A stretch of 64,000 nucleotides of DNA from Lytechinus variegatus. Lineage: Eukaryota; Echinodermata; Echinoidea; Temnopleuroida; Toxopneustidae. Under the pieces are notes generated by a model. The model was not told the origin of the DNA. It worked only from the letters and a program-made list of their open reading frames with translations, and did not search any database. The position numbers were made by a program, and so were the translations under genes. This document shows, piece after piece, positions 32,453 to 43,557 of the stretch. The first letter of the stretch is position 1. Each line of letters opens with the position of its first letter. Location of the stretch: NCBI RefSeq assembly GCF_018143015.1, contig NC_054740.1, positions 48,124,740 through 48,188,739 on the forward strand, given 5' to 3'.

Positions 32453-33449
32453 TATAGGTAACCTTGACCATAGCCTATTACATGGGGAATTCCTTAGTGG
32501 ATGAAATACCTGCCCAACTCTTCAGTAGCAGATTGTTTTTCTAGTAGACATGTTTCAATCATCAAGAGGTCCAAAAACTGAACTTCATGGCTATACAAGG
32601 CTACATAGGGGGTACTACAGGTACAATGTAACAAGTTGTTATTAGTAACTAACTCTGTGTTTGTGTACCTAGGCTAGGCTGTGTAGGCTGTGCGTGTGTT
32701 GTGCACTGGGTTGCTTGCATGTTGTCGTGTGTTTTCGTATACCGTACCGACGAGCGCTGCTGTAAATCGTGTATTGCACTCATCACAAGATAAAGTACAC
32801 ATTAGATAGGCCTTGCATCAATTGCGCTTGTGAAATTGGTTCATGGGGAAGGGAATTAGAAGAGAAAACTTTAGAATTTGGCTGAAGAGTGATGGAGAGG
32901 GAGGGGGGGGGGGAGAAAAGCATAGTTAGTATGTGGGGGGGGGGGCTGAGAATGAGTTCTTCTGCTATCTTGTTCAACTTTTACTGACTTCTAGCCAGGC
33001 TAGCCCCCATCCATTTAGAATACAAGCCATCTAACCCCCTGTCTCTTTCTCTTACACCCTGGCTTGGGCCCTTGTCATAGGAAGATGTGAATGTATAGTA
33101 TGCTTGTATGTTGATTCTCATTTCTTTTTTTGTTATCTAATTAAACTCATGTGAATCTGGTATTTATATTGTGGGCAGATCTTGAATCCAGATATGCACA
33201 CTATTCATATCTACAATTTGCATTATAGGATTTGGGCCCTACATTGCATCCATTGTTGAGCTACATATAGGCATGTAGGATGTATGTAAATCCATAGGGC
33301 ACTAGACATTAGAAGTAACATTAGAAATGGTCATTACATAACACATCTGTATATTTCATGCATTTCTTTGTGATAAAGTGAGTGTACAGATGTTAAAGAA
33401 AAGCCAGGAAGGTAAATTAAAAATAAACCTTCATGTGCCATACATTACA
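32453..33449. other. Spacer between the identical 462-bp copies; no gene
   Basis: Has G runs at 32903-32913 and 32935-32945, and short AGGCTA/TAGGCT repeats near 32670. No primer-binding or polypurine signals typical of an LTR-element interior were evident. Confidence 0.4.
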
Positions 33450-33911
33450 GGTCTCACGGGCCTAATCACTAGTGGCAGGCCCTAGATATTCATTCGAGCC
33501 AACCCATTGCTATTTTTTTTATTTTGATATGGCTGATTGACAAAGTGTATGCATATGATTGTCCATCTAACACTGATTCTATTTTTGGTAATCACTGAAC
33601 TTCCTTTTCCCTAATTGGGAAGAAATATCACCAATTTTGGACTATATTTTGACTGGCGGAAGGATTACGGCTATTTTGCTGTTTGAGTTGATGAATCTGC
33701 TCCCCCGACGGTGTCTTCAAACACGCCAATTTATTTTTAAAATGAGCCGGTCGAGGGACCCTTTTCTGGTCAGATATGGATTGCCAGATATAAATCCTAT
33801 CCACTGGTAGTAAACATTCGACCCCCGAATTTCATCCTTATTTTTCATGAATTTTTTAAAGTGCCAATTTAACACATGAGTCTATGGGGAATGAATTAGG
33901 CCTGTGAGACC
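33450..33911 (+). mobile_element. 462-bp inverted-repeat element, copy 2
   Basis: Identical in sequence and orientation to 31991-32452. The right flank (TTCAGATTTTTTTACGC) differs from that of copy 1 (TATAGGTAACC), so the repeat ends exactly at GAGACC. Confidence 0.75.
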
Positions 33912-34220
33912 TTCAGATTTTTTTACGCTCAGTCATTATCCATGACTGAAACATTGACCAATCAAAAAATAAGATTCTATAAGAAATATGAATATTCATA
34001 TACGAAAGTATAAACGTAGATAATTCAGTTTTATGTGAAATTTAAACACAATTCTTCAAAATTGGGTTAGTTTTATGTCTGTAAAATGACCCTTAAAACT
34101 AAACTTTTTTTCGAAAAAATAAGGGTTTTCCCAAGTTGTCATGGTAACATGGTCGGAATTACAAAAGCTTAGCAAACACTTTATTTCAGTGATCGAGGAT
34201 GTATTTGTTTACGGTATACG
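33912..34220. other. No gene recognised
   Basis: AT-rich spacer up to the family-B element. Its last eight bases (34213-34220) are the left target copy. Confidence 0.4.
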
Positions 34221-34763
34221 CCCGGGGGGGGCACTCAGTATATAATGCATAGCGGGTATGTGCCGCGGAGGGGACCCCCATTTTCACACTCAAATTTCCG
34301 TTCCAAGGCATAGCATTTTTGTCTTATTGAGAAAAAGAACAGAGAAAGCCGCTCCAAGGCATAGCATTTTCTTATAGTGAAAAGCAAAGAAAGAAATCCG
34401 CTCCAAAGCTTCGCATATTTTCCGTTACGCCGTTCCGGTCGCATTGATCTGCTACAATGAGCCGAAATTTTGGTGAAAAGCGGCCGCTGAGCGAGGTCCG
34501 ACCATTGCCTGTCTGCTAGCGCACCCGGCGCCCGTGCCGCCGGGCTAGCTGTATGCACGTATGCCCGTTCCATGGGGATGCATATGCGCACTCACATGCA
34601 GGCGACTCGTTCCAAGGACCCCCGTTTTCACAAACATTTGTAGTTCCGAAGCCCGTTCCGAGGACCCTCCTTTTTACAATTAGCCCGCTCCGAGGCCCCC
34701 GTTTTTTGTCTCGCCCGCGGCACACCCACACCACTTTTTTGGTCGAGTGCCCCCCCCCCCGGG
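34221..34763 (+). mobile_element. Family-B poly-G-capped element with 8-bp target duplication
   Basis: Begins CCCGGGGGGGGCACTCAGTA and ends with a C run and CCCGGG at 34763. GGTATACG flanks it on both sides (34213-34220 and 34764-34771), a perfect 8-bp target duplication. Internal phrases are TTCCAAGGCATAGCATTTTT and GACCCCCGTTTTCACAAACA. Eight-base duplications point to a hAT-like transposase (P elements also give 8 bp). Non-coding, 543 bp. Confidence 0.85.
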
Positions 34764-36377
34764 GGTATACGTCTACATAAGGTATGACATTTTTTTCCAG
34801 ACCATGGATGAACTTTCAAAAAGAGATATTTTAGGCAAGTTTTTATGATTTCCGGCAATTTTCTGACACAGGCATTTAGAAGACGTAATTTTTACAGAAT
34901 TAGAAGAAGACATCATGGATTTTCCTAATTATCACGACGGATATGCAACTTACTTGTAAATAAATCAAACAAAGTCTATGATTCATTTTCGATAATTCAA
35001 AAAGAGACATTCAAGTCTCTGATTGAGAGCCGCAGATTGAACATTCGCACGGCGCAATGGTAACGTTTTCGCCGAATTCGTCGGGGCGAAAACACCAAGC
35101 GAGCCGTCCCACTCACCAGTCCCGAACGCTGCGCTGTATGTTTGATGATATATCTGGTGCCATTTCGTGCTTATAAATTTGTTTTTTCTACAATGCCACT
35201 ATCTCATTAAAATTATTTGTCATGATAACATTTGAAATATTATCGTTTAATGGCCCAAAGGATCGACTGTAATAAAATACACTTTGAAATATTGTCAGAG
35301 AGTGATTAGTTAGGTGATGTTTATGGTCAGAATTTAGTCATGGCTTCGGGTGAACTTACGCGAACGCGGTCACTTGCTCACGGGGCGAGTCGGCCTGGCC
35401 CTTTGGTGGAAGACCGTTAGGTGCAGTGCAGCAAGAGCAGAGTTGGGAGTTCAGTAAAAATACTTTGAAATAAGTAATCTGCAACTATTTTTTTGGCTTA
35501 CTCTTTTCCCTTTAGATTAATTAGATAAGAGATTAAAATTCTAAAAGTTTAAATCCAATTTTAGACAGTGGCATAACAAAGAGTGGTGCTTTATAATTAT
35601 GGGGGGGGGGTCTTGCATGCCCCCAATTCATAAAAAAGAGGAAAAGGAAAGATCAATCATGCGAAATTGTTCAATTGGATTTTTGTAACAAAAACATCAA
35701 AATTATGCTCAATTGCGCATGTCGGTTGCAACTTACTAAATACTTTTTAAATTTTGCCTGATCGATACACCATATCGTATAACCCTTAATTTTTTTCGCT
35801 CGTTACGCCACTGACAAAGTGATATAACAGCTAGTTTATGCCAACATTTGGTTGCGGGATCAAAGCATCAGTTATAGCTAAACATTTATACTTTATGCCT
35901 GTTCAACTTCAAATACAGATTTAGGCCTGCATTTACGAGATGTTTTTAAGATCTACAATGTATGGGTGCCTTTATTATTTTCATTTTCAATTAAAACAAT
36001 TATTAATTACGTATTAATTTAGTATTAACCTCCATGATACATTTTACTGTGTTAAATCATGCCATTTCTTTTATATTAAGCCCTTGTAAAACCATGCTCA
36101 GTAGCAGACCCCCCATATATAAACACAACAAAAATGTATATAAAATGAATTGACCCCCCCTGCTTCCTTATCGAGGACAAAATGAAAATAAAAATCAAAA
36201 TAATTGACCGCCCCCTTTGACGAGGCAGCTGTCGGTGGCATGATGTCTTTGATCTTTTTGCGTGTAAAAATAATACTGAAGAAATATAGGGGCACTCTAA
36301 GTGTCCCCCATGAAAATCGATCTGGATCTGCAAGTGCATGGGGCTGAGCCCTCTCCAATGTCATAGCTACACCATGG
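34764..36377. other. No gene recognised
   Basis: Includes a somewhat CpG-richer segment (35030-35135 and 35340-35420) and a G run at 35600-35609. No convincing exon. CpG-rich DNA could mark a nearby host promoter, but nothing else supports that. Confidence 0.35.
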
Positions 36378-36522
36378 CTCCGTAACACAAAGATTAGCGA
36401 TCAATTGCTAAATGAATTGGCTAATCAAGATCAATGTTACACGCGCATTTGTCGCAAAATACTAAGAACCAATCAGAAGCGTTCTTTCATATTTGCTATT
36501 CATCGCAAACCTTTGTGTTACG
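36378..36522. mobile_element. Small MITE with CTCCGTAACACAAAG ends
   Basis: CTCCGTAACACAAAGATTAG on the left mirrors CTTTGTGTTACGGAG on the right (36508-36522), and the next bases are also partly inverted (AGCGATCAATTGCTAAAT against GCTATTCATCGC). About 145 bp, non-coding. No target duplication could be read. Confidence 0.65.
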
Positions 36523-37330
36523 GAGTCTATATCTTTATGTTCTAGCTCTCATATTTTTCAGCTCCCTGATTTTTTTGGAAGAAAAAAAAAACAAGGCGAA
36601 AGAAAAGAGTGAAATAAATCCAATACGATTAATCACAATTTGAGTTGTTTGAAAGAATTATACTTATCAGATAAACTGAATTAAATTCTACAATGATGAA
36701 GAATATTAAACAGCAATCTTGATAAATTCTGTGGTTTTTTTTCAAAATCAGAACCAATTAACCTTTTTCTGATTTTTCTGTCACTTTCCACATTTTGAAG
36801 AAAAAAATTAAGTTCATCTACGGACTGTACTGCATGATGAAACTGTATCCCCACTGGGTCCTCTTAACCCCCCCCCCCCCTCTCCCCCCACCATAAAGCG
36901 CCTTGCTCATTTCTCTTATCTCACCTTGACCTTAATTAGTTAATCTTAACGATTTGGCGGTACTGTCAAACGTGACTGGTCGCCATCATAGCTTCATCCC
37001 AACAAACACGGAACAAACAATCACAACAATATTCTGTTGTTCGACCCAACATCATTCCGTTACGCGTAAGGCCTTACGTGGGCATGCACAAACAACGCGG
37101 GTTCTCAAAAACTGACCCGCGTTTGGACTGAAATTGTGATTAAAATAAAAATGTCATAAATATCACAAAAATATAGGTGTAATAACGGATATTTGATTAA
37201 CGGAAAAACATCAATCGCTTATTCATAAGAATTCCGGAAAAGATTTGAACGAGGTTTTTATCAATGGTAATCAAGAGGAATCAGTGTATAGATGAATGGC
37301 GCTCAACGTTAGCCGGGTGAGGGCGCGCGC
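36523..37330. other. No gene recognised
   Basis: AT-rich DNA with a C run at 36869-36880. Nothing resembling a coding domain. Confidence 0.35.
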
Positions 37331-37562
37331 CAAATTTGGCCAGAATCTGGCAATATGGCGTCGCCCTTTTAGCTGACGTTGGGTCTATGGCTCGTGCACG
37401 TACGTGGTTAGGGTGTGTTGACATTAACGCGAAGATTCGTCCAAAGCCCCCCCCCCCCCCCGCTTGGCTGAAAGGGTGCGCTTGGAGCGTTACGTCACGT
37501 CGCGTTTACTGGAACGCATCCATTCGTCCAAAGCCCCCCCCCCCAAAAAAAAAAAGTGCCGA
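37331..37562. repeat. Poly-C repeat family fragment (ATTCGTCCAAAGCCCC)
   Basis: ATTCGTCCAAAGCCCCCCCC occurs twice, at 37434 and 37522, each followed by a long C run and, after a gap, by GAAAGGGTGCG. The same phrase, reversed, lies at about 45660-45700 next to G runs and TTCGCGTTAGTGTCAACACC. A dispersed poly-C-capped family with unclear borders. Confidence 0.6.
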
Positions 37563-38804
37563 AAGGGTGCGTTTTATTTTGTTTTTAATAATATAAATAA
37601 TAATAATAATACTAACAATAATAATCACAATAATAATGATGATAATAATTATAATAATAATGGTAATATTAATAATAATTATAATAATAATTACAATAAC
37701 AATAAGAAGAAAAAGAAGAAGAAGAAGGAGGAGGAGGAGAAGGAGAAGGAGAATAAGATAATGATGATGAAGAACAACAACAATAACAAGAAAAATAATA
37801 TCACCAACCACAATGATTAATAATGATAGTAAAACAATAATTATAATATGAAGGAGACGAAGAGGGAAGAAGAAGAAGTAGAAGTAGTAGTAGTAGTAGT
37901 AGAAGAAGAAAATGATATGTAGAAGAAAAAGAAGGAGTATACGATAATGATGAAGAACAACAATAACAAAAAAATATCACAAAAAACGATAATTATAAAA
38001 ATACAAATTTAGTAATAATAATGATAGTATATAATAATATGAAGGAGAGGAAGAGAGATGCAGAGGAAGAAGAAAAAGAAGAAGAGGAGGAAAAAGTAGA
38101 AGCGGAAGAATAATAATAAGAGGAGAAATAAGAAGAGGAGAAGAAGAAGAAGAAAAAAAAGATGAAGAAGTTCGAGGAAGAAGAGGAGGAGGAGGAAGAA
38201 GAAGAAGAAAATAAAAAACGAAGGAATTATTTTAATTACAATAATAATAATAATTAATCTAAATAATAGCATGCTCCTTCTCCTATGGATCATAATAATA
38301 AAAATGAAAATAATAATAATTATAATGATAATTATGATAATAATGATCTAAAAATGCTTAATGATAATAATAATAATAATAATAATGATAATAATGATAA
38401 TAATAAGAAGAGAAGGAATAAGAAGAGGAAGAAGAAGAAGACGAAGAAAAGAAAAAAACGAAGGAATTATTTTAATTACAATAATTATAATAATTAATCC
38501 AAATACTAACATGTTACTAGTCCTATATGGATCATAATAATAATGATAAAAATAATAATTAATGATGATGATAATCATAATAACAATAATGATAAGAATA
38601 ATAATGATAATAACATTAATAATAATAATGATAATAATAAAGATAAGAACGATGATAATAATGATCATTATAATAATAAAATATGACAGATGATTATCAT
38701 ATCATCATAATCTTCATCATCAACATAATATAAAATAATGACAATAATAATGATATAATGAATTATAATAATTAATAAAAATAAAAAAAACAAAATCATC
38801 GAGA
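37563..38804. repeat. AAT/GAA/GAT microsatellite block
   Basis: About 1.2 kb of AT-rich trinucleotide repeats, mainly ATA, AAT, GAA and GAT. Inside it a phrase with ACGAAGGAATTATTTTAATT recurs at 38218 and 38460, followed each time by CTCCTATGGATCATAATAAT or a close variant, so a ~243-bp direct duplication sits within the block. The Asn- or Ile-rich open frames here are artefacts. Confidence 0.85.
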
Positions 38805-38807
38805 GCA

Positions 38808-38877
38808 GTGAGAGGGATCGAACCTGCAACCACCGGTTTCGAGGCGCCGCTCTCAACCAATTGAGCTATATGTGCAT
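38808..38877 (-). ncRNA. tRNA-like sequence (tRNA-derived SINE head or tRNA pseudogene)
   Basis: On the minus strand an A-box-like TAGCTCAATTGG (38868-38857) and a perfect B box GGTTCGATCCC (38824-38814) are about 33 bases apart, as in tRNA genes. The D arm pairs (GCTC with GAGC). The T-arm stem and the acceptor stem do not pair well, so it is unlikely to be a functional tRNA. It is followed on that strand by an AT-rich tail, as in a tRNA-derived SINE. Confidence 0.55.
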
Positions 38878-39230
38878 TGCTGCCATGTCGTGGTCTTTTC
38901 TTCTGTAAGTACCGGTATATATCCCCTGGTATTGCGCAGTGAGGTTGTTGTACCCGTGCTCAGCGGATCGATTAGTGAGGTTGTTGTTGTCGTGCTCAGC
39001 GGATCGAGACGTGCTCCAGCGAGTTGTGCTATGTTGTGCTATGTTGCTTCCTTTTCATTTTCTTTTCATTTTGGATATATATAGGATTTTGGATATATAG
39101 GAATTTGGATTTAGTCCTTTGGTTTTTTGCAATTGCTATTTTGAGGAAATTCCGGATTGCAGTAGGTAAGCTGTCATTTTTGGGCCTTTTATGCACTTAA
39201 TTTGCACTTTGTATTTCCCGCCAAACCACA

Positions 39231-40461
39231 ATGGCGGAGAATCTAGCTCAGCGTAAGCCCCCAGAAGAGGAGGGGGATTTCAAGTTATAAGGATATAAAA
39301 AAGATTGAGAGAGGGAAGTTTGAGTGATGTGGAAGAGTTGGCAGCGGATACCGACTTTGGCACACCGCCGTCAACTCCTAACATGCCTAAGCAGACCACC
39401 TAAAGGTACTCTTAGTACCCACTGAGAGAAAAAAAACCTTAGTGTAGTTAATGAACTAACTGTCAAGAAGGATATTGGAAATTTAGGCTTGCAGGTCTCC
39501 CCCTGACTTCATTAAGTTTGTACGTGGTGGGAAGGGTCTCTTAGTAAAGTGTAAAAATGAGAAGCAACGTAAAGCCAACGTAAAACTCAGATACCAGAGG
39601 AAAAAACCCACGCCTCGAAAGGGGTCATATTTGGAATTTCTCTAAAAACCTCTGAGGAAGATATTCTGAAGGAGCTAGAAATTAGCAGAGTAGTGAAGGT
39701 TGAGAGAATGAAAAAGAGAATTGAGGGTGATTCGAAGCCCCTAAAGACCGTAATATTGTTCTTCTCTACCCCCCAAGTTCCAGAGCATGTGGAATTTTGC
39801 TTCCAGAAAATAAGAGTCAAGTAATATATTCCACCAGCACCCAGGTGCTTTAAATGCCAAAGATACGGGCATTTAGCTAGTGGGTGTAGTGCTAAGGAAA
39901 GGTGCCCCAGATGTGGCCTATAGGACATTCGGTAGAAAATTGCGAGCTGGAGCGACAACACTTCAATGTGTAAATTGCAATGGTAACCATTCGGCTGCTT
40001 ATAAAGGTTGTGAGGCCTCAAAAGAAGCACAAGAACTGCAGCAAATTAAAATACAAAATCATATCTCATATGCATAAGCACTACGCTCTGAACAAAATGA
40101 GGAAATTAAGCAGGGAAAACATCTTGTAAACAAGGCAGAAATAATAAAAGTAACAAATCCAATCAATAAAGTAAACACTCAGAAAGGAAATACAGATTCT
40201 GATCAAACCGAAATGGAAATCGTCTCGGATTCGCAATTTTCTACCAAAACAGAGGTGACAAGTAAAATGTCTGAGAATGTAGGACAAACGCATAGTAATT
40301 TCTTGAAAGGTGCTTCAGACATCTCTTTCATAATTAGACTAATCAGAATAACAAAGCCTGACTGTAATCCATTTGATGAAATAACACATATTTTGAAAGA
40401 TACTCTGGGTTTACATCCCTCAGACGTTGATTTACAGTCAATTCGCAGCCTATTCTACTAG
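39231..40461 (+). pseudogene. LINE ORF1: gag-like zinc-knuckle RNA-binding protein
   Basis: Probable ORF1 of the I-clade LINE, whose product would bind element RNA. A candidate start is the ATG at 39231 (MAENLAQRKPPEEEGDF), soon interrupted. Downstream the plus strand encodes GVIFGISLKTSEEDILKELE, a pattern seen in RRM-like or gag-like ORF1 proteins, then CFKCQRYGHLASGC (CX2CX4HX4C, about 39848-39889), the start of a second knuckle (CPRCG), and CVNCNGNHSAAYKGC (about 39969-40013). Stops and frame changes occur between these pieces, including inside the second knuckle. The C-terminal part (about 40213-40461) is open but lacks known motifs. Confidence 0.75.
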
Positions 40462-40479
40462 TCTGATCACCCTCGTGGC

Positions 40480-41160
40480 ATTCAGCATTCTCCAGTGAAA
40501 TGCACAGGGTGTGGAATGCACAGGGTCTTGAATGCCACGGGGATGAGTTAATTAGATTTTTGAATCAACAAAAAAGACCCTTAGAAATTATTTGTGTACA
40601 AGAAACTTGGTTAGAAGAGGGGAGAGTCATGCAGATACCAGACTATATATGTGAATATAGGAATAGAAAAGGAGGGTCCCGAGGGGGTTGCGCTATATAC
40701 GTCCATTCTTCACTAAACTACAAAAGTGTTTTTAAACACGATCTGGAGATAATATCATTAGAAATTTTACTGGATGATGAGGTTTTAAATGTATTTAATT
40801 TCTATAACCCCTGCAGCAAACTTAGCACAGACTCGCTGAATGAACTTTTCAAGAATGTGAGGGGAAAAACTTTGTAATATTGGGAGACTTTAATGCTCAT
40901 AATACATTATGGGGCAGTAAAAAAAAAACAGATGCAAATGGTAAAGCAGTGGAAGATTTTGCAAACGAGAGAAATCTTGTTTTCTTAAATGATGGAAGTG
41001 CCACTAGAGTAGACTACCACACAGGTAATTTTTCTTGTTTGGATCTAACATTAGCCCCTCCCAGTACAGCGAACAAAGCAACGTGGCAGGTCCTGAATAA
41101 TAGTTTTGGAAGTGACCATTATCCATTGTTAAGTGAGTTGAACATACTGAAAGGGAATGG
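40480..41160 (+). pseudogene. LINE ORF2 endonuclease domain
   Basis: Apurinic/apyrimidinic-type endonuclease of the I-clade LINE, which would nick the target to prime reverse transcription. Visible motifs are an N-terminal WNAQGLECHGDELIRFL, then IICVQETWL with the metal-binding Glu, GGSRGGCAIYVHSSL, GDFNAHNTLWGS with the catalytic Asp-Asn, and GSDHYPLLSEL with the Asp-His pair. All catalytic positions that I can judge are present. One frame change in the A-run near 40866-40871 splits the domain into a 125-codon and a longer stretch. Just before it, a short duplication (TGCACAGGGTGTGGAATGCA) repeats the WNAQG-coding bases. Confidence 0.85.
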
Positions 41161-42999
41161 TACGCAAACTAAGATCGACCACTCCCATTCAATCAGTTCA
41201 ATTTTATCCACAAAGAATGTAAATTGGGATGAATTTAGGCGGCAAACTGATGAGCAATGGAATACCTTAGAGAAAGAAGACAAGGTCATAGAGTTCGATA
41301 CTTTCATGGAATCAATTAAGATTACCCTGGAAAATTTGAAAGGACATCGAGCTGCCAAGTATATCAAGAAAAACCCAGTACCATGGTGGAATAAAGATTG
41401 TTCCTCTAGAATAAAAGAGAGAAATAGAGCAAGGAGCAAATTGAAAAGTTATGTAATACCCCCTCCAGATTTATTGGAGGATTTTAAGAAGAAAAGATCT
41501 ATTGCCCAGAAAACTTTAAGGCAAGCCAAAAGGGTTTACTGGGAAAAGTACTGTCAAGACATTGATCGTTTTACCCCTTTATCCGAGATCTGGAATATGA
41601 TTAAAAGGATCAATAATGATGGTATTTCGCCCAGGAAAAACATTGTTCTCATGAGAGAGAATAGTTCCGTTGTTACTGGCAATGACGTTGCGGATACCTT
41701 CGCCAACCACTTTAAAAACATAAACGATAGTTTTAAGGGCAAAGTTTTTACCCCTGAACAAATAGATATTGTTAAAAAATGTGAGGATATCATATCATCT
41801 TTTGGTGATGCTAAGGAATGTTGTGTCCTTAATGAACCCTTTACCATGTACGAATTGCGTATATCCTTTAAAAAATGTAAAGAGTCTTCTCCAGGTAAAG
41901 ATGGCGTTGGGTATGAAGTATATAACAATCTCTCACACAAAGGGAAAGGTATAATGTTAGCTATAATCAATAACATATGGGAAACAGGAATTGTTCCCCT
42001 CCAGTGTAAGCATTGCGTCATAGTCCCAATATTGAAACCACATAAGGAAGCTACAGACGTTTCTTCCTACAGGCCTATCGCTCTTAATGACTGTTTCATT
42101 AAAATAATTGAGAAAATCATCAAAGAAAGAATGGTATGGTTTACGGAAAAGCATAGTTTATTGCCATCTTGCCACAGTGCTTTTAGAAAGGCAAGAAGCA
42201 CTAAGGACAATATAACTCAACTTGAAAATGACATTCAAAAAAGTATTGGGAATAAAAAACATACCAATGGATGAATCTGTCAGTATTTCTATATAGGCAG
42301 ACGACTGTGTTATATGGAAAAGTGGAAAAAACATTGATTTTCTAAAAAGAAAAGTACAAACCTATGTGAATATCCTAAATGAGTGGTTCAACAGATGGGG
42401 TTTTACCCTTTCTAAAGAAAATTCTGTTACTTTGCTTTTTAGTAACACTAACAAATGTGTACAGATTGATTTAGATGAGGTCCCCTTACCACAAAAGGAC
42501 GAACATTCATTTTTAGGAGTATTATTGGATAGAAAGTTAACATGGAGACCACATATAAATATGATTGTAACAGGAGCAAAAAAGAAAATAAATATAATGA
42601 AAAGACTAGTGGGAACAAAGTGGGGAAGTAGTTATAAAAGCCTTTTGAATTTTTATAAAGTGGTCATCAGGCCATTGTTGGATTATGCAGCAGAAGCATA
42701 TGATTCAGCTCATGATCATGTGAAGAACTTCTTGTTCAATTCAATTCAATACCAGGCTTTAAAACTGTGCACAGGGGCGTTACCGGGCACCTCCCTGGAA
42801 TCCTTACAGGTAGATACTGGTGAATTACCACTTGATCTGAGAAGATATATGCTTAGCAAGGTTTACAAAGCAAAAATAAGACAAAACGCCAAACACCCAC
42901 TCCAATCATCATTGAAGAACTGTTGGCAATTTGAATACGAAAAAAATAAGAAAGCACGAAAACCTTTTGGATTAAGAGTTTTGGAAGATGAGATACTCT
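41161..42999 (+). pseudogene. LINE ORF2 linker and reverse transcriptase with internal deletion
   Basis: Reverse transcriptase region. The linker contains VPWWNKDCSSRIKERNRARS and ESSPGKDGVGYEVYNNL; the fingers have ATDVSSYRPIALNDCFIKII and LPSCHSAFRKARSTKDN. The expected palm segment with motif A (first catalytic Asp) and motif B is absent: the ORF stops at 42274, and about 25 bases later ADDCVIWKSG (motif C) appears behind an in-frame stop. Roughly 130-150 codons therefore seem deleted. The thumb follows with FLGVLLDRKLTWRPHI and RPLLDYAAEAYDSAHD, continuing to LEDEIL, where the DNA element is inserted. Confidence 0.85.
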
Positions 43000-43557
43000 C
43001 CCGGGGGGGCCACTTACATTGACGAGTGGATACCATGCGCGACCAAAAAACACGTAAAAAGGATGTCCTTTTCACGATAGGGCACGTTACGTACGTAACG
43101 TGATAAGGGTGTAAAAAACACAAAAATAATGAAAAAAGGGTATCTATTTCGCTAGGAAAATTACGTGTTTAGGGTCGAATTTGCGGGGATGATAAAACAA
43201 AATTAAAATGTTTTATAAAGGATGTCCTTTTTGCCCCCAACACTTCGTGTTTAGAGTCTGATTTGCGCGAGGTGTATAGATAGTGGGGTCGTTCTAAACC
43301 AGTAAAGGTAAAGCGGACGACCGAAGGACCCGTAACAATAAAACATTCCTGTACTTGTTTAGGGGTTCATTTCAGGAAATATTTGCCAAGATAATCGTTT
43401 TGTTTCCAATACTTGTTAAGGGTAGGGTTTGACACCCCAATACTTGTTAAGGGGTGCATTTTCAGAATATGGAAATTACGTGTTTAGGGTGCTTTTCGAG
43501 ACCCCATGGTCGCGCATGGTATCCACTCGTGAATGGAAGTGCCCCCCCCCCCCCGGG
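43000..43557 (+). mobile_element. Family-A poly-G-capped element inside the LINE ORF
   Basis: Starts CCCGGGGGGGCCACTTACAT and ends with a C run and CCCGGG. GATACTCT flanks it at 42992-42999 and 43558-43565, a perfect 8-bp target duplication. Termini continue as inverted repeats: GAGTGGATACCATGCGCGAC on the left and GGTCGCGCATGGTATCCACT on the right. Omitting the element plus one target copy leaves the LINE frame open across the junction (LEDEIL then YTTESF). Non-coding, 558 bp. Confidence 0.92.

Noticed and set aside
31991-33911. LTR retrotransposon with identical 462-bp LTRs
   Set aside because: Ends are GGTCTCAC/GTGAGACC inverted repeats rather than TG...CA, no primer site follows the left copy, and the 997-bp interior shows no coding or polypurine tract.
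37464-38668. Asn-rich and Ile/Leu-rich open frames
   Set aside because: Arise from AAT/GAA/GAT trinucleotide repeats; mirror-image frames on the two strands.
38808-38877. Functional tRNA gene on the minus strand
   Set aside because: A and B boxes are present, but the acceptor and T stems pair poorly and no clear anticodon stem forms; kept only as tRNA-like.
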